The notes beneath the pieces are model-generated. The model saw only the letters and a program-made list of their open reading frames with translations. It was not told the origin of the DNA and made no database searches. The position numbers were made by a program, and so were the translations under genes. 64,000 bases of DNA from Ananas comosus (taxonomy: Eukaryota; Streptophyta; Magnoliopsida; Poales; Bromeliaceae), in NCBI RefSeq assembly GCF_001540865.1, contig NC_033628.1, forward strand, positions 1,914,507 through 1,978,506, given 5' to 3'. Positions 23,139-34,115 of this stretch are shown in pieces (positions within the stretch are counted from its first letter, which is position 1; the number at the start of each line of letters is the position of its first letter).

Positions 23139-24965
23139 GAGGGGTCTTTTTACATTAATTTGTGCCTAATTACCAAGAAATACACAATAAAAAACGAGCA
23201 CATAAATCCATCGTGTCGTTATAATCACATAAAAGTCCACGTCGACAATTCCATGCATATGCAATTAATTCATTCATTTCACGTAACATCAAGAGCGATA
23301 TTGTATACATTAATACATATGCATCATATATGCATTGAGTAGCTCAAATTAAACTAGCTATACATGTATACACTCAACGTTTCAACAATGTGGACTTTAT
23401 CGATCATGCGTACGATAAAATTATAAACGAATATGAAAATAACCATTTGACTAGTCTTTTTACATTAATTATTTGTACTTTACTAAGAAATACACAATAA
23501 GAAACGAGCATATATATCCATCAAGTTGTTATAATCACCTAATAAAATCCCACGTTGACAATTGCATGCATATGCAATTTCATGCATCTCACGTAACATC
23601 AAGAGCGATATTGCATACCTATGCACCATGCACTGAGTAGCTCAAATTAAACTAACTACACATGTATATATACACTCAACGTTTCAACAATATTTTGGAC
23701 TTTAGCGATCATGCATACGATAAAATTATAAATGAAAATGAAAATAACCATTTGACTAGTCTTTTTACATTAATTATTTGTAATTTTCTAAGAAATACAC
23801 AATAAAAAATGAATATATATCTATCATGTTGTTATAATCACCTAATAAAATTCCACGTTGACAATTGCATGCATATGCAATTTCATGCATCTCACGTACG
23901 TAACATCAAGAGCGATATTTCATTCATATGCACCATATATGCATTGAGTAGCTCAAATTAATCTAGTTATATATACATGTATACATGTATATATACACTC
24001 AACGTTTCAACAATGTGGACTTTATCGATCATGCATACGATAAAATTATAAATGAAAATGAAAATAACCATTTGACTAGTCTTTTTACATTAATTATTTG
24101 TAATTTTCTAAGAAATACACAATAAAAAATAAATATATATCCATCATGTTGTTATAATCACCTAATAAAATTCCACGTTGACAATTGCATGCATATGCAA
24201 TTTCATGGATCCCACGTAACATCAAGAGCGATATTGCATACCTATGCACCATGCATTGAGTAGCTCAAATTAATTAAACTAACCATACATGTATATATGC
24301 ACTCAACGTTTCAACAATGTGGACTTTAGCGATCATGCATACGATAAAATTATAAATGAAAATGAAAATAACCATTTGACTAGACTTTTTACATTAATTA
24401 CTTGCACTTTTCTAAGAAATACACAATAAAAAACGAGTATATATCTATCATGTTGTTATAATCACCTAAAAGTCCATGTTGACAATTACATGCATATGCA
24501 ATTTAATTCATGCATTTCACGATAACATCAAGAGCGATATTTCATACATATGCATGATATATGCATTGAGTAGCTCAAATTAATCTAGTTATATATACAT
24601 GTATACACTCAACATTTCAACAATGTGGACTTTATGGATCATGCATACGATAAAGTTATAAATGAAAATGAAAATAACCATTTGACTAGCCTTTTTACAT
24701 TAATTATTTGTACTTTTCTAAGAAATACACAATAAAAAACGTGCATATATCCATCATGTTGTTATAATCACCTAAAAGTCCGCATCGACAATTTCATGCA
24801 TTTCACGTAACATCAAGAGCGATATTATATGCATTTGCACCATATATGCATTGAGTAGCTCAAATTAAACTAGCTATACATGTATACATTCAACAGTTCA
24901 ACAATGTGTACTTTATGGATCATGCATACAATAAAATTATAAACGAGAATGAAAATGACCATAAA
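23139..24965. repeat. Tandem array, six units of about 282-313 bp
   Basis: The motif 'catcaagagcgatatt' recurs near 23291, 23601, 23908, 24221, 24529 and 24811, giving spacings of about 310, 307, 313, 308 and 282 bp. Each unit also has 'tttttacattaatt', 'aagaaatacacaata', a 'tgcatgcatatgcaatt' block, 'attgagtagctcaaatta' and 'cactcaacgtttcaacaa'. Units are highly similar. The 17 bp CATGCA-rich core is close to an alternating purine-pyrimidine palindrome. No open frame runs through the units. Confidence 0.95.
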
Positions 24966-25492
24966 TTCGACTGGTCCAAGTATTTATTAATGTTTGATTA
25001 ATTAGCTTTCAATAAATATATTAACAATTTAAGTGTAGAAAAATGATGGAACTCTTTTTTGTGCATACTTAAGCTTAAAATATGAATATGTGTGATTTCA
25101 AAATACGTGGTATTTGCGTACAATGCTTTTATGTATTGTATGCACAATGTGAACAGTATTTTAATTAATTATTTGCTATGAATTAGGATCTTTTATTGAT
25201 TGATCGAGTAGAGCATTTAGTAGATCCCTTGAATGAAAAAAATTAGCCTTACACTTTGAATATAAATTATCATTAATTATACATCATTTTGTGTCGGTTT
25301 GTTAACAACATATTAGAGCAGGTGCCCTTCCTCTCGTTTAAGCTCCTTCCATTTATAATTCAAGTCAATTTAAGCCTTTAAAAACAATCCAAATAAAAAT
25401 TCAAAATACGTGCTCATATATAATATTGATATACGTAAAATACTAGCAAACTCTAGATAATGTATATAGCTTGGTCCTTTTTTTCCACACAC
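24966..25492. other. AT-rich intergenic stretch, nothing recognised
   Basis: No gene or repeat ends are seen between the tandem array and the CACTA element. Confidence 0.5.
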
Positions 25493-26007
25493 CACTACAA
25501 CAGAATTAGATTATAGGGACACATATTTGGGACACTTTTGAGTAAGTCTCCCATTTATCCTAAAACTTAAAAAAATATCTACTAATACCTAAATATAAAG
25601 CCCAATCCAACCAAAAATAAAAGATTACTCTACTCAACCCACCACACCAGTACATTTGGCCCGATTACAAACAGAAAAGTAAAAAAGAAAAGAAAAATCA
25701 ATTATCATCTTTTCTTCTCTCTTCACTCAATCCACTGAAATTCTAGACGAAAAGCCTTTCCTGTCGTCCTCCTCCGCCACCGCAGCCAACGAGATAGAGT
25801 TTCGGCGGTTGCTAAATCTTTAAATAAGTGTTGGTAAATTAGCAGCACTCTTTTAGGTTATAGCGACACTCTTTAACTGTCACTATATACCTAGCGACCC
25901 CACATATAGCAACACTTTTTAAAAGTGTCGGTAATTTTAGCTAGCAGCACTTTTTTGACATGTACCTACATTTAAAAGTGTCGCTATAGACCGTTTTTGT
26001 TGTAGTG
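25493..26007. mobile_element. Non-autonomous CACTA (En/Spm) element, 515 bp
   Basis: The ends are CACTACAACAGAATTAG and the complement of CACTACAACAAAAACGG, flanked by the 3 bp target duplication CAC (25490-25492 and 26008-26010). The subterminal regions carry repeated 'aaaagtgtcg' motifs in both orientations, as is usual for transposase binding in this superfamily. No transposase is encoded. Other copies: 26637-27005 (partial) and 61924-62438 (inverted, also 515 bp). Confidence 0.9.
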
Positions 26008-26444
26008 CACCTATACACATCAATTGTGCTTCAATTTTAGTTAATTATTCTCCTTTGTTAGATTCCACATTTATGTTTTTAATTAAGGGTTGAATAATTG
26101 TTCCTTCAAGATAGCTCAATAAAAGATAAAAAAAAATACATATATAGTACGAAAAGTTCTACAAAAATTTGTCAAGCAAAAAAGCGATTTGCGACGAACT
26201 TAATTTAGAACAATAATTAATGTTTTCCATGTATTAAGGAGCTTGTTTTATCTTGTGGAAGCATGAATAATATTCTACCAGGCTATGAAATAAAATAATA
26301 AAATATAGTTTTCTAAAAGTGTAATTAATGACCAGTTTAGTATTCAACGTACGTAGTTCTCCGGCGATGCATAATATATCACTTGTGGAAAAACTTAATT
26401 AACTAAATTATAGTGATTGGTGTGATGTATTATCACTTGTGGAA

Positions 26445-26636
26445 ACAAATTAATGAAATGTTTTCTCATCACGCTTTCTCACCATATAGAAGCATTACTC
26501 ATATATATATATATATATCCCTATTTAGAATAATTATTATAAAAAAATTTCCGAGTACCTTTTTGCGGTTAATCAATTAATCCTCAACAATTTTATAAAG
26601 CATCAAACAAATTAATCCTGTCCCATTTTAATTGCC
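26445..26636. repeat. 192 bp sequence repeated after the assembly gap
   Basis: Bases 26445-26636 recur at 27653-27844, starting exactly one base after the N at 27652, with near identity. This looks like two overlapping contig ends, or two alleles, placed in series. Confidence 0.85.
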
Positions 26637-27005
26637 ACCACACCCAGTCCATTTGGCCCGATTACAAACAGAAAAGAAAAAAAAGAAAAGAAAAATCAAT
26701 TACCATCTTTTCTTCTCTCTTCACTCAATCCACTGAAATTCTAGACGAAAAGCCTTTACTGTCGTTCTCCTCCGTCACCGCAGCCAACGAGATAGAGTTT
26801 CGGTGGTTGCTAAATACTTAAATAAGTGTTAGTAAATTAGCAGCATTCTTTTAGGTTATAACGACATTTTTTAACTGTCACTATATACCTAGCGACCCCA
26901 CATATAGCAACACTTTTTAAAAGTGTCGGTAATTTTAGCTAGCAGCACTTTTTTGACATGTACCTATATTTAAAAATGTCGCTATAGACCGTTTTTGTTG
27001 TAGTG
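26637..27005. mobile_element. CACTA element, left end missing
   Basis: It matches 25493-26007 from an internal point to the terminal 'tttttgttgtagtg'. Its left border coincides with the end of the 192 bp duplicated sequence, so the truncation may be an assembly effect. Confidence 0.75.
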
Positions 27006-28242
27006 GATGAACAACTTTAAAGCATTTTCTGAACCAATAGAGAAAAACACTTGCATGCATGATCGAGATGCATCTCGGTCGATCTTCATGATTTGGGCCT
27101 TAATTCTTTAAATCTACTGTCTTAATACGCTACTAAAATTCTAGATTAGAATAAAATTTTAAGATTCAAGTGCATACCAAATATTATTGAACTGCGCGAT
27201 CCAACAAAATCTTATTAAAACTAGCTTCTCAACGAAGTTGCGCTTCAATAATAATTTCAACGAACTAGCAATTTCACTCATTTTTTTTTTGTTTGGATAT
27301 AAGGGATGGAATAATCCTTTATCCCACTTCTTAAACCCAAACCAAACAGGGACTTATTGCAAAAGCTATAGCCTATATGTATTTAAAAAGTTTTCCTTTT
27401 GAATTTGTTGGGATTAGCATGCGAACAGTCAGAGGACACTACTACGTACTTCACAATGTTTTCTGCCTTTTCAACTTAAATTTTTCTTTTTTAAAACCTT
27501 TCAAAATATAAAAACCATATTTTCAGCAACTCTTATCCAACGGAGACCAAATAAGAGTCATATGGGACGTGGAATTAATACCGTACTAGGTATATAGGTG
27601 TATTGTACGAGATCTCAACACCATGAAATGGTGTGACGTACGTGTATATATNACAAATTAATGAAATGTTTTCTCATCACGCTTTCTCACCATATAGAAG
27701 CATTACTCATATATATATATATATATCCCTATTTAGAATAATTATTATAAAAAAATTTCCGAGTACCTTTTGCCGGCTAATCAATTAATCCTCAACAATT
27801 TTATAAAGCATCAAACAAATTAATCCTGTCCCATTTTAATTGCCGGCATATAAACTAAACAAAAAATAAATTAAAAAAAAAAGAAAAAAAATAATTATTT
27901 TTTCCTAAATATTATTTAATTATGTTGGTGGGAGCAGTATCCAAGCAATTACACTAGCTATCAAACGTGGGATATATATATATATATATATATACAAGCG
28001 GCCCCTTGATCGAACATTCCCTACCAATTCCGCGAGCCAATTATATATAAATCGACTCATCCTATCAGCCAAAACGGCCTTGTCCGTTCCCTTTAGCTCA
28101 TCGTTTTTAAACATGGAATTATAACATCAACATACATATTTTTAATTATCTTAAATTCTTAGAGCCTAAATTGCCATTTACGTGAAAGTATCGGAACTTA
28201 AAACTACAGAACCAAATCAAAATATGAAGATACATATATATA
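27006..28242. other. Intergenic stretch with assembly gap, no gene recognised
   Basis: It contains the N at 27652, the second copy of the 192 bp duplication (27653-27844) and a (TA)n run at 27972-27994. An open frame at 27920-28114 (minus) has no family resemblance I can name and is interrupted by the TA-encoded YIYI run. Confidence 0.5.
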
Positions 28243-28245
28243 GAG

Positions 28246-28610
28246 TTCAGCTATTGTACTATTGACAGTATATAATTAATATTTACTATTTATTTTTTCA
28301 CTGTTGGATTACTACTATTCCACCTACTACAACTCAGCTCTTGGCATCCAATAGTAAAAAAAAAAAAATAGATAGCAAATACTATTTTCATACTAACAAT
28401 AGTATTTCGGTCGCATTCTATATGCATGTGTACGTAGGAGATAGAATATTATTGATAATACGAAAATAATATTTACTATTAATTTTTTTACCATTGGATG
28501 TTTATAGTGTTGTAAGGATTGGTGGAATAGTAGTAATTAATCCAAAGGTGAAAAAATAATAGAAAATACTATTCATATTCTATCAATAATATACCAGCTA
28601 AACTCACACT
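28246..28610. repeat. Two MITE copies, family D, downstream of the CYP76-like gene
   Basis: Copies at about 28246-28412 and 28440-28610 share 'aatatttactattaatttt', 'actgttggatta'/'ccattggatgtt' and 'aatactattttcatact' blocks. They would lie just beyond the 3' end of the minus-strand gene. Confidence 0.55.
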
Positions 28611-28649
28611 CTCTCTAGAAATATTTATATATATACCACGTACGTGAAC

Positions 28650-28676
28650 GCATGCATGCATGCATGCATGCATGCA
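28650..28676. repeat. (GCAT)n microsatellite
   Basis: Six or seven GCAT units lie 9 bp beyond the stop codon of the CYP76-like gene, probably in its 3' UTR. Confidence 0.9.
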
Positions 28677-28684
28677 ACCCTGCT

Positions 28685-31600
28685 TTAAAATTCGCGCGTG
28701 CCGCGCCACGGGACGGGCACCGCGACGAGGGGCACGGCCTTGCGGAGCGAGATGCCCATGCGCTCGCCCATGTCGACGTCGGCGCGGGCAGCAGGAGGAG
28801 GAGGAGGGAGGTCCCAGTCGAAGGCGAGGAGGAGGGCGGCGAGGACGTGAGGTAGGAGGCGGGAGACGAGGGGGATGGCGGGGCACATGCGGCGGCCGGA
28901 GCCGAAGGGGATGAACTCGTGGTGGCGGCCCTTGAACTCCACCGCAGCCGCCTCCCCGCCCTCGCCGAACCGCTCCGGCCAGAACCGCCCCGGCTCGCGC
29001 CACGTCTCCGGGTCCCTGCCCAGCGCCCACGCGTTCACCAGCACCTGCGCCCCCTCGGGCACGCCGAACCCCAGCACGGAGCACGCCCGCATGGCGCGGT
29101 GCGGCACGAGCAGCGGCAGCGGCGGGTGCAGCCGCAGCGTCTCCTTGATCACGCCCCTCAGGTACGGCAGCGCCGTCAGCCGCTGCTCTTCCACCTCGCC
29201 GTCTGCGGCGGCGCTGCGCAGCTCGGACTGGGCCTTCGCCATCGCCGACCGGTCCCGCAGCAGCTCCGCCATCGCCCACTCCATCGTCCCCGCCGTCGTG
29301 TCGATCCCGGCGATGAATATTTCCTGTATATATAATTTCTTATATTTAGTTAGCTGCTTTTAGGGCCGACAATCCTGCTCGCTGCTCATGCTTTAAACTG
29401 AGTTAAATACGAACTAAATTTTTCACCACAAAATTTTAATAAGTCGAGCGCGAGCTTAATCAGCTTGCTCGTGTTCTACGATTTGGAGTCTAGGCCAACT
29501 CAAATGTAAAGAGATCTATATTATTTGAATTTTAAGTTATTATATTAATATACATTTTTTTTCAGCATTTTATTCATGAGTATATATAACTGACGGTCTA
29601 ATTTGTTATTCGTAAGACAGTTCATGTTTGACTCATCAATGAATAAGTAAAATACGAGCTGAATTTTTCATCTCGATATATTAACGAGCCGATTCATTTA
29701 AATAAACGATCGAATACCAATTGATGCAGTCTCCTCATGTTCGGCTGATTGAGGACCCTAGCTACTCTAGTATATATACGGTGACAATTATTCTTAGACT
29801 CAATTGCACTCAACCATACTGTGATTTAGTACTTTTTTATTTACTATTTATAACTTTTTTTTCAAAGACACTGCTATATTATTATATTCTATTAATCTTT
29901 ATATTGTATTTTAAATTTATAGACAGTGCTATACGTACTATTGATACGATGTATCATGTACATCAAAGTTTTCTCGTGGATGGTACGTACAAAGTTAAAC
30001 GTACGGCTAATAATTCAGTTGCAGAAAATTACACAGAAGCAGCAACCGTAGGTACAGTACAAACGATATTCCAAATCGACAACCCACTGTAAAAAGGAGG
30101 GAAATTCACGTGCTCTGTACTTTTATTTCGTTTTCGTTAATTGCTTATTTTTAGTAACTTTATACGACCCAAATATGTAATAATATAATAATATCAATTA
30201 GCGTACAAAATCGTATTGCATATTTAATATGTTGTTTACAACTAATATCTGAATTAGTTAATGAATTTAGGAAAAACTTCAAAAAAACCTCCCTGTGGTT
30301 TTGCGCATTCTCACTTTACTACCCTGTGGTTTAAAACGTATTAATTTGCTCCCCTGTGGTTTCATTTTTATCTTTTCGGAAGTTTTTTCGTTAATATTTC
30401 GTTACATTATATACAAAAAACTTCAGATAAACATCTATGTTTATCGAATATTTACTTTAGTATTCTTTAATTTTAACTTTGTCACCGATTTAAGAAAAAA
30501 ATAATAATAAAATTGATAACAAAAAAAGAAAAACGAAACCACAGGGGGGCAAATTGATACGTTTTAAACCACAGGGTACTAAAGTGAGAAAGTGCGAAAC
30601 CACAAGGAGGGTTTTTGAAATTTTTCCATGAATTTATGCAGGTGAAAGGAACAAGTGCAAAGTTTTTTTTTTTTTTTTTGAGATAGGTAGTACGCTGTCC
30701 GTTTCATTTATTTCATTTAAAAAATAAATTTAGCTGAAAATGTGAATCAACTAGGATTCGAACTTGAGATCTCAGATACTAACCATCAAGTTTTTGCCAT
30801 TTGTTTTAAAAACGGTTGGTCAAGTACAAAGTTAATTAATGGATGCAAGGGATGTATATATATGTCCTCATCATATGTGGCTATTTTTTTTTTTTTGTGA
30901 AAACGACGTACTTGCTTTGTCTCTGCCTATCAATCCAACAACATGAAATTTGGCGTAGCTACTTATGATTAAAGAGTTGGATAACAAAATCAAATATTTT
31001 AAAAGATTGAATAATATCTTTTTTTTAAATGTTTCATAGTTTAGACGAACTCTGTACATTAATACAAAAAATTATACGAGGATTCTACGATCTCATATCT
31101 TATTACAGTTGGATACAGATTGAGAAATTGAATTTGTAACCTTTAAGTCTGAGGAGATTAAGTATATATGACTCTATGCAAAGGTAAAACTAATATATGG
31201 TTGATATGTACGATATATTTTGCAGAATTGGATATAAATCTTACACTTTCACTTACCACAATAACTTTGTTGATAGTATCGAAAGAGAGTTTGTGTGGTT
31301 CATCCACTCCATTCCCTTCGAACTCCAGCAAAACATCGAGCAAATCCTTCTTCTTCTCGTCCCCACACCGCACTCCGTTCTCCCTCTCGGCCACCCTCGC
31401 CTTCACCAACCCGCCGACTATCTCCAGCGCTCGCCCGATGTGCTCTGCCATCCCGCGCTGTATCCCCTGCGGGTCGAGCCATCGCAGCCATGGCACGAAG
31501 TCGGCGACGTTGGGCTTCCCCACCAGCTCCATTATCCGCCCTGCGTGGTAGAAGAACTCCTCGCCTTCCTTCATGTCCAGCAAGTCCCGCGATAGCACAA

Positions 31601-32967
31601 GATTACCTGCACATGCGTAGAACAACCGTTTTTCTCTAAAAACATAAGTTACCTTTAAATTTCTAAAGGCACGTGTCATTCTAAAACTAACATTTTATCA
31701 CTAAATTTTATCGGTAATTTTTAATATTTAATTGTTTTAAAAAATATTTAACTTTTCGAAGAGAAAAAGTATAAAGTAATTTTTATATATAATTTTTGAA
31801 AATACAAATAGTATTTCTCCTCTCAATTTCTATGAGCCACTTTATTTTTGGAACACTCTTTTCTACATCTCGATTTTTTCCCGCGCGAATTTTAAAGCAC
31901 GCAAGAGTCGAACCCAACGCGGCGTGATATTCTAAATTTATTTTTTATTCTTTTTTTTTCTTCCCCCTCTCATCGATTCAAAGGCTTCAACAATGTGAGA
32001 AATGTTCTTCGTTCGTCTCTACAACTCATCAAGAAGGGTTATAAATTTTACAACTGGAGTTGTAGCTATTTTTCCAAAGCTTAGTCAATTTTCTTTTTTT
32101 AAAAAAAATTAGCATTAGAAAAAAAAAAAAAAAAAAAAAAAACTAGTATAAAATTTAAGACCTTTAATTGATGGTGTTGTAATTTTTCTTTTTCCATGAG
32201 AGTCAAAATCATCCATATATATATATATATATATATATTAATTAAGTTGCGAGAGAATTAACGGTGTGTTTTCTTTGTGTAATAAATTAAGAGAAGGAAA
32301 AAAAATAAAAGAAAAGTAAACTAGTAGTGTACGTACCGGTGTGGTTGAAGGCGGTGAGGAAGAGGAGGCGGCCGAGGTCGACGGGGCTGCCGGCGGCGGC
32401 CCGGAGGCGGCGGACGAGGCGGTCGACGCAGGCGGCGCGGACGCCGCGCAGGGCGTCGAGGCGCGCGGCGGTGAAGAAGCCGGTGGCGCAGAGGCGGCGC
32501 AGCATGCGCCACGCGGGGCCGACCTGCGCCGTGATGATCGAGCCCTCGTTCTCGCCGTCGCCGCCGTAGCGCATGGCCTCGTACACCGTGCGCCCCGCGA
32601 GCGCCGCGTCGTGCTCCGTGAACATCGCCCGCGCCGCCGCGCGCGTCGACACCACCACCGTCGCCCTCCCCCCCAGCCGCAGGCTCATCAGCGGGCCGTG
32701 CCGCCGCGCCAGCCGCGCCAGCGCCGCGTGCGGCGACCGCCGGCCCAGCTGGTGCAGGTTGCCGACCAGAGGCAGCGGCCTCGGCCCCGGGGGCAGCGGC
32801 AGCGACAGGGCCGCGACGTCAACGTGGTCGCTGCAGCTGCTCATGTTGCTCACGCGATGATCATCGTCGCGTCGCCGCTTTGGGAAGACGTGTTTGCAGA
32901 GTTGGTATAGAGAGATCACGAAAAAAAATGACATGAGGAGGAAGGAGATAGAGTAGGATAACTCCAT
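28685..32967 (-). CDS. Cytochrome P450, CYP76-like (CYP71 clan), complete, 3 exons
   Basis: Exons (minus strand): 32337-32967, 31257-31606, 28685-29323, joined in phase to 539 aa. The start ATG at 32967 gives a typical anchor (SYSISFLLMSFFFVISLY); an in-frame ATG far upstream would add a non-hydrophobic leader. In order: proline hinge LPLPPGPRPLPLVGNL (about residue 60), I-helix IFIAGIDTTAGT (first codons of exon 3), ExxR in KETLRLHPP, PERF in FWPERF, heme loop FIPFGSGRRMCPAIP with the Cys ligand. The phase-0 intron just before the I-helix is the conserved CYP71-clan intron. Exons 1 and 3 are very GC-rich. Known role: microsomal monooxygenase; CYP76 members act on monoterpenoids, diterpenoids or alkaloids. 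Oddities: the Gly after Cys-Pro is Ala, and a charged stretch follows the anchor. It could belong to CYP80 or a related family. The substrate is not inferable. Confidence 0.92.
29345..29720. repeat. hAT-like repeat in intron 2 of the CYP76-like gene
   Basis: It begins 'tagggccgacaatcctgctc' and contains 'gcttgctcgtgttc', 'acgagctgaatttttcat' and 'attaacgagcc', the vocabulary of the hAT-like element at 13274-13722. Its right end is not clear. Confidence 0.5.
30270..30627. mobile_element. MULE-type MITE, 358 bp, in intron 2 of the CYP76-like gene
   Basis: Long terminal inverted repeats of about 100 bp (GGAAAAACTTCAAAAAAACC at the left; complement of GGAAAAATTTCAAAAACCCT at the right) contain repeated 'cctgtggttt' words. 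It is flanked by a perfect 9 bp target duplication ATGAATTTA (30261-30269 and 30628-30636), the Mutator signature. No coding capacity. Confidence 0.9.
30665..30820 (-). repeat. tRNA-derived SINE in intron 2 of the CYP76-like gene
   Basis: On the minus strand there is a degraded A box, then a B box GTTCGAATCCT, the common body, and a poly(A) tail (T run at 30665-30679). The flanking repeats caagtgcaaagtt (30652-30664) and caagtacaaagtt (30821-30833) are a 13 bp target duplication with one mismatch. Confidence 0.8.
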
Positions 32968-33010
32968 GACTACGAACCTTTGCAGTTTGTGATTATGGCA
33001 TGCATCTAAC

Positions 33011-33018
33011 ATATATAG
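33011..33018 (-). promoter_or_regulatory. Candidate TATA box of the CYP76-like gene
   Basis: The minus-strand 'ctatatat' is about 45-50 bp upstream of the ATG at 32967, which would leave a very short leader. A TGCATG motif follows it. Position-based inference only. Confidence 0.35.
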
Positions 33019-33260
33019 ATGGTCGTGGCCGCGGCGAAGAGAAATGCTAAGTATTCTCACTATAGTTTAACTTACTTTTACTTTGTAACTTTATAGTTCA
33101 AAAATTGAGTTACACTTAATAATTTTATGATTTTATTTTGATTTCACTGTAAATGCCTATCGTTAATTCAAAGTAGTAACATATAGTATTTCAAAAATAT
33201 TACTTTACTATTCTATTTGACGATAACTATATCATAATTAAGTGCAATTTTTGAATCATA

Positions 33261-33400
33261 GCAAGTGGCAAAGGACTTGATGGTTGGTACCCTAGACCCG
33301 AGTTCGAATCCTAGTTGATTCACATTTCTTGCTAAGTTTATTTCTAAATGAAATAAACAAAACGGGTAGCGTGCTACCTATCTCTCAAAAAAAAAATATA
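33261..33400 (+). repeat. tRNA-derived SINE with long target duplication
   Basis: The tRNA-like head has an A box around 33257-33269 (gcaagtgg) and a B box agttcgaatcc at 33301-33311, then a body with 'tttctaaatgaaataaac' and an A-rich end. It is flanked by a 33 bp direct repeat (33228-33260 and 33401-33433) with one mismatch. Confidence 0.85.
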
Positions 33401-33748
33401 TATATCATAATTAAGTGCAATTTTTGAATTATAAAATATTAAATAAAAATATCCTAAATCATATATAGAGGGGTAATTAAAGTTTGCTAAAAAAATTTGA
33501 CAATATTAATGCTTGAAACTTGATCTTTAGATTGTGGAAGTTGTTAGATTACAATTCTTTGGATTGCAAACCTAGCTTAACTTGCTGCCACAACGCGTGA
33601 GCTTCTCTCTTCAGAAATTATTGCGTGGACATGGTCCAACGTGCACTCGTTTATTAAACCTTTCTCTTAAAAGTTTCAATATAGTATTTTAAAACTATAT
33701 ATATATATATATAGTATAATTATTATACTTTCAAAAATATAAGAGAGC

Positions 33749-33898
33749 ACCGATTGTTTCTAGCGCAAGTGGCAAAGGGCTAAAAAGTTAGTACCCGAGG
33801 TCCCAAGTTCGAATCCTATTTGATTCACATCTCCAGCTAAGCTTATTTCTAAATGAAATAAACGAAGCCGGTAACATACTATCAATCTCTCAAAAAAT
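33749..33898 (+). repeat. tRNA-derived SINE, best-preserved copy
   Basis: The A box tagcgcaagtgg is at 33761-33772 and the B box agttcgaatcc near 33806-33816, the spacing expected of an RNA polymerase III promoter. It ends 'atctctcaaaaaatta'. The flanking 11 bp repeat tataagagagc (33738-33748 and 33899-33909) is the target duplication. Confidence 0.85.
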
Positions 33899-33919
33899 TA
33901 TAAGAGAGCTGGTACTTCC

Positions 33920-34115
33920 TATATAGTAGAGTTAGTATACTTCCGAAAGTAGAAGGTAGTTGATGCTTTTAACTTTTTAGTCATTGAATCGATCCCTTTG
34001 ATTATTTATGGTCTTTAGATTAATATTATTATCGTAGAGGAACCACTCAACTATAGAAAAACTACTCAACCCTAAGGGAGACTACTATCATTACGACCCT
34101 ACAATCCTCACACTG
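33920..34115. repeat. MITE, family B
   Basis: It has 'ccactcaaccctaaggga'-type core blocks and a 'gagttagtatacttccgaaa' end. It is diverged from other copies. Confidence 0.5.

Noticed and set aside
23139..24965. CRISPR-like array
   Set aside because: The repeating unit is about 307 bp with no short repeat/spacer pattern, and the genome is a plant. It is a tandem repeat.
27920..28114. Small minus-strand gene starting MFKNDELKG
   Set aside because: No family resemblance, no promoter or splice context, and the frame runs through a TA microsatellite.
28569..29279. A 236-residue minus-strand frame, and plus-strand frames over 28652-29363 and 32327-32910
   Set aside because: They overlap the real P450 exons in other frames. 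The true frame carries the I-helix, ExxR, PERF and heme motifs.
33749..33898. A functional tRNA gene
   Set aside because: A and B boxes are present, but there is no acceptor stem or anticodon arm. The sequence continues into a common body with an A-rich tail and target duplications, so it is a SINE.
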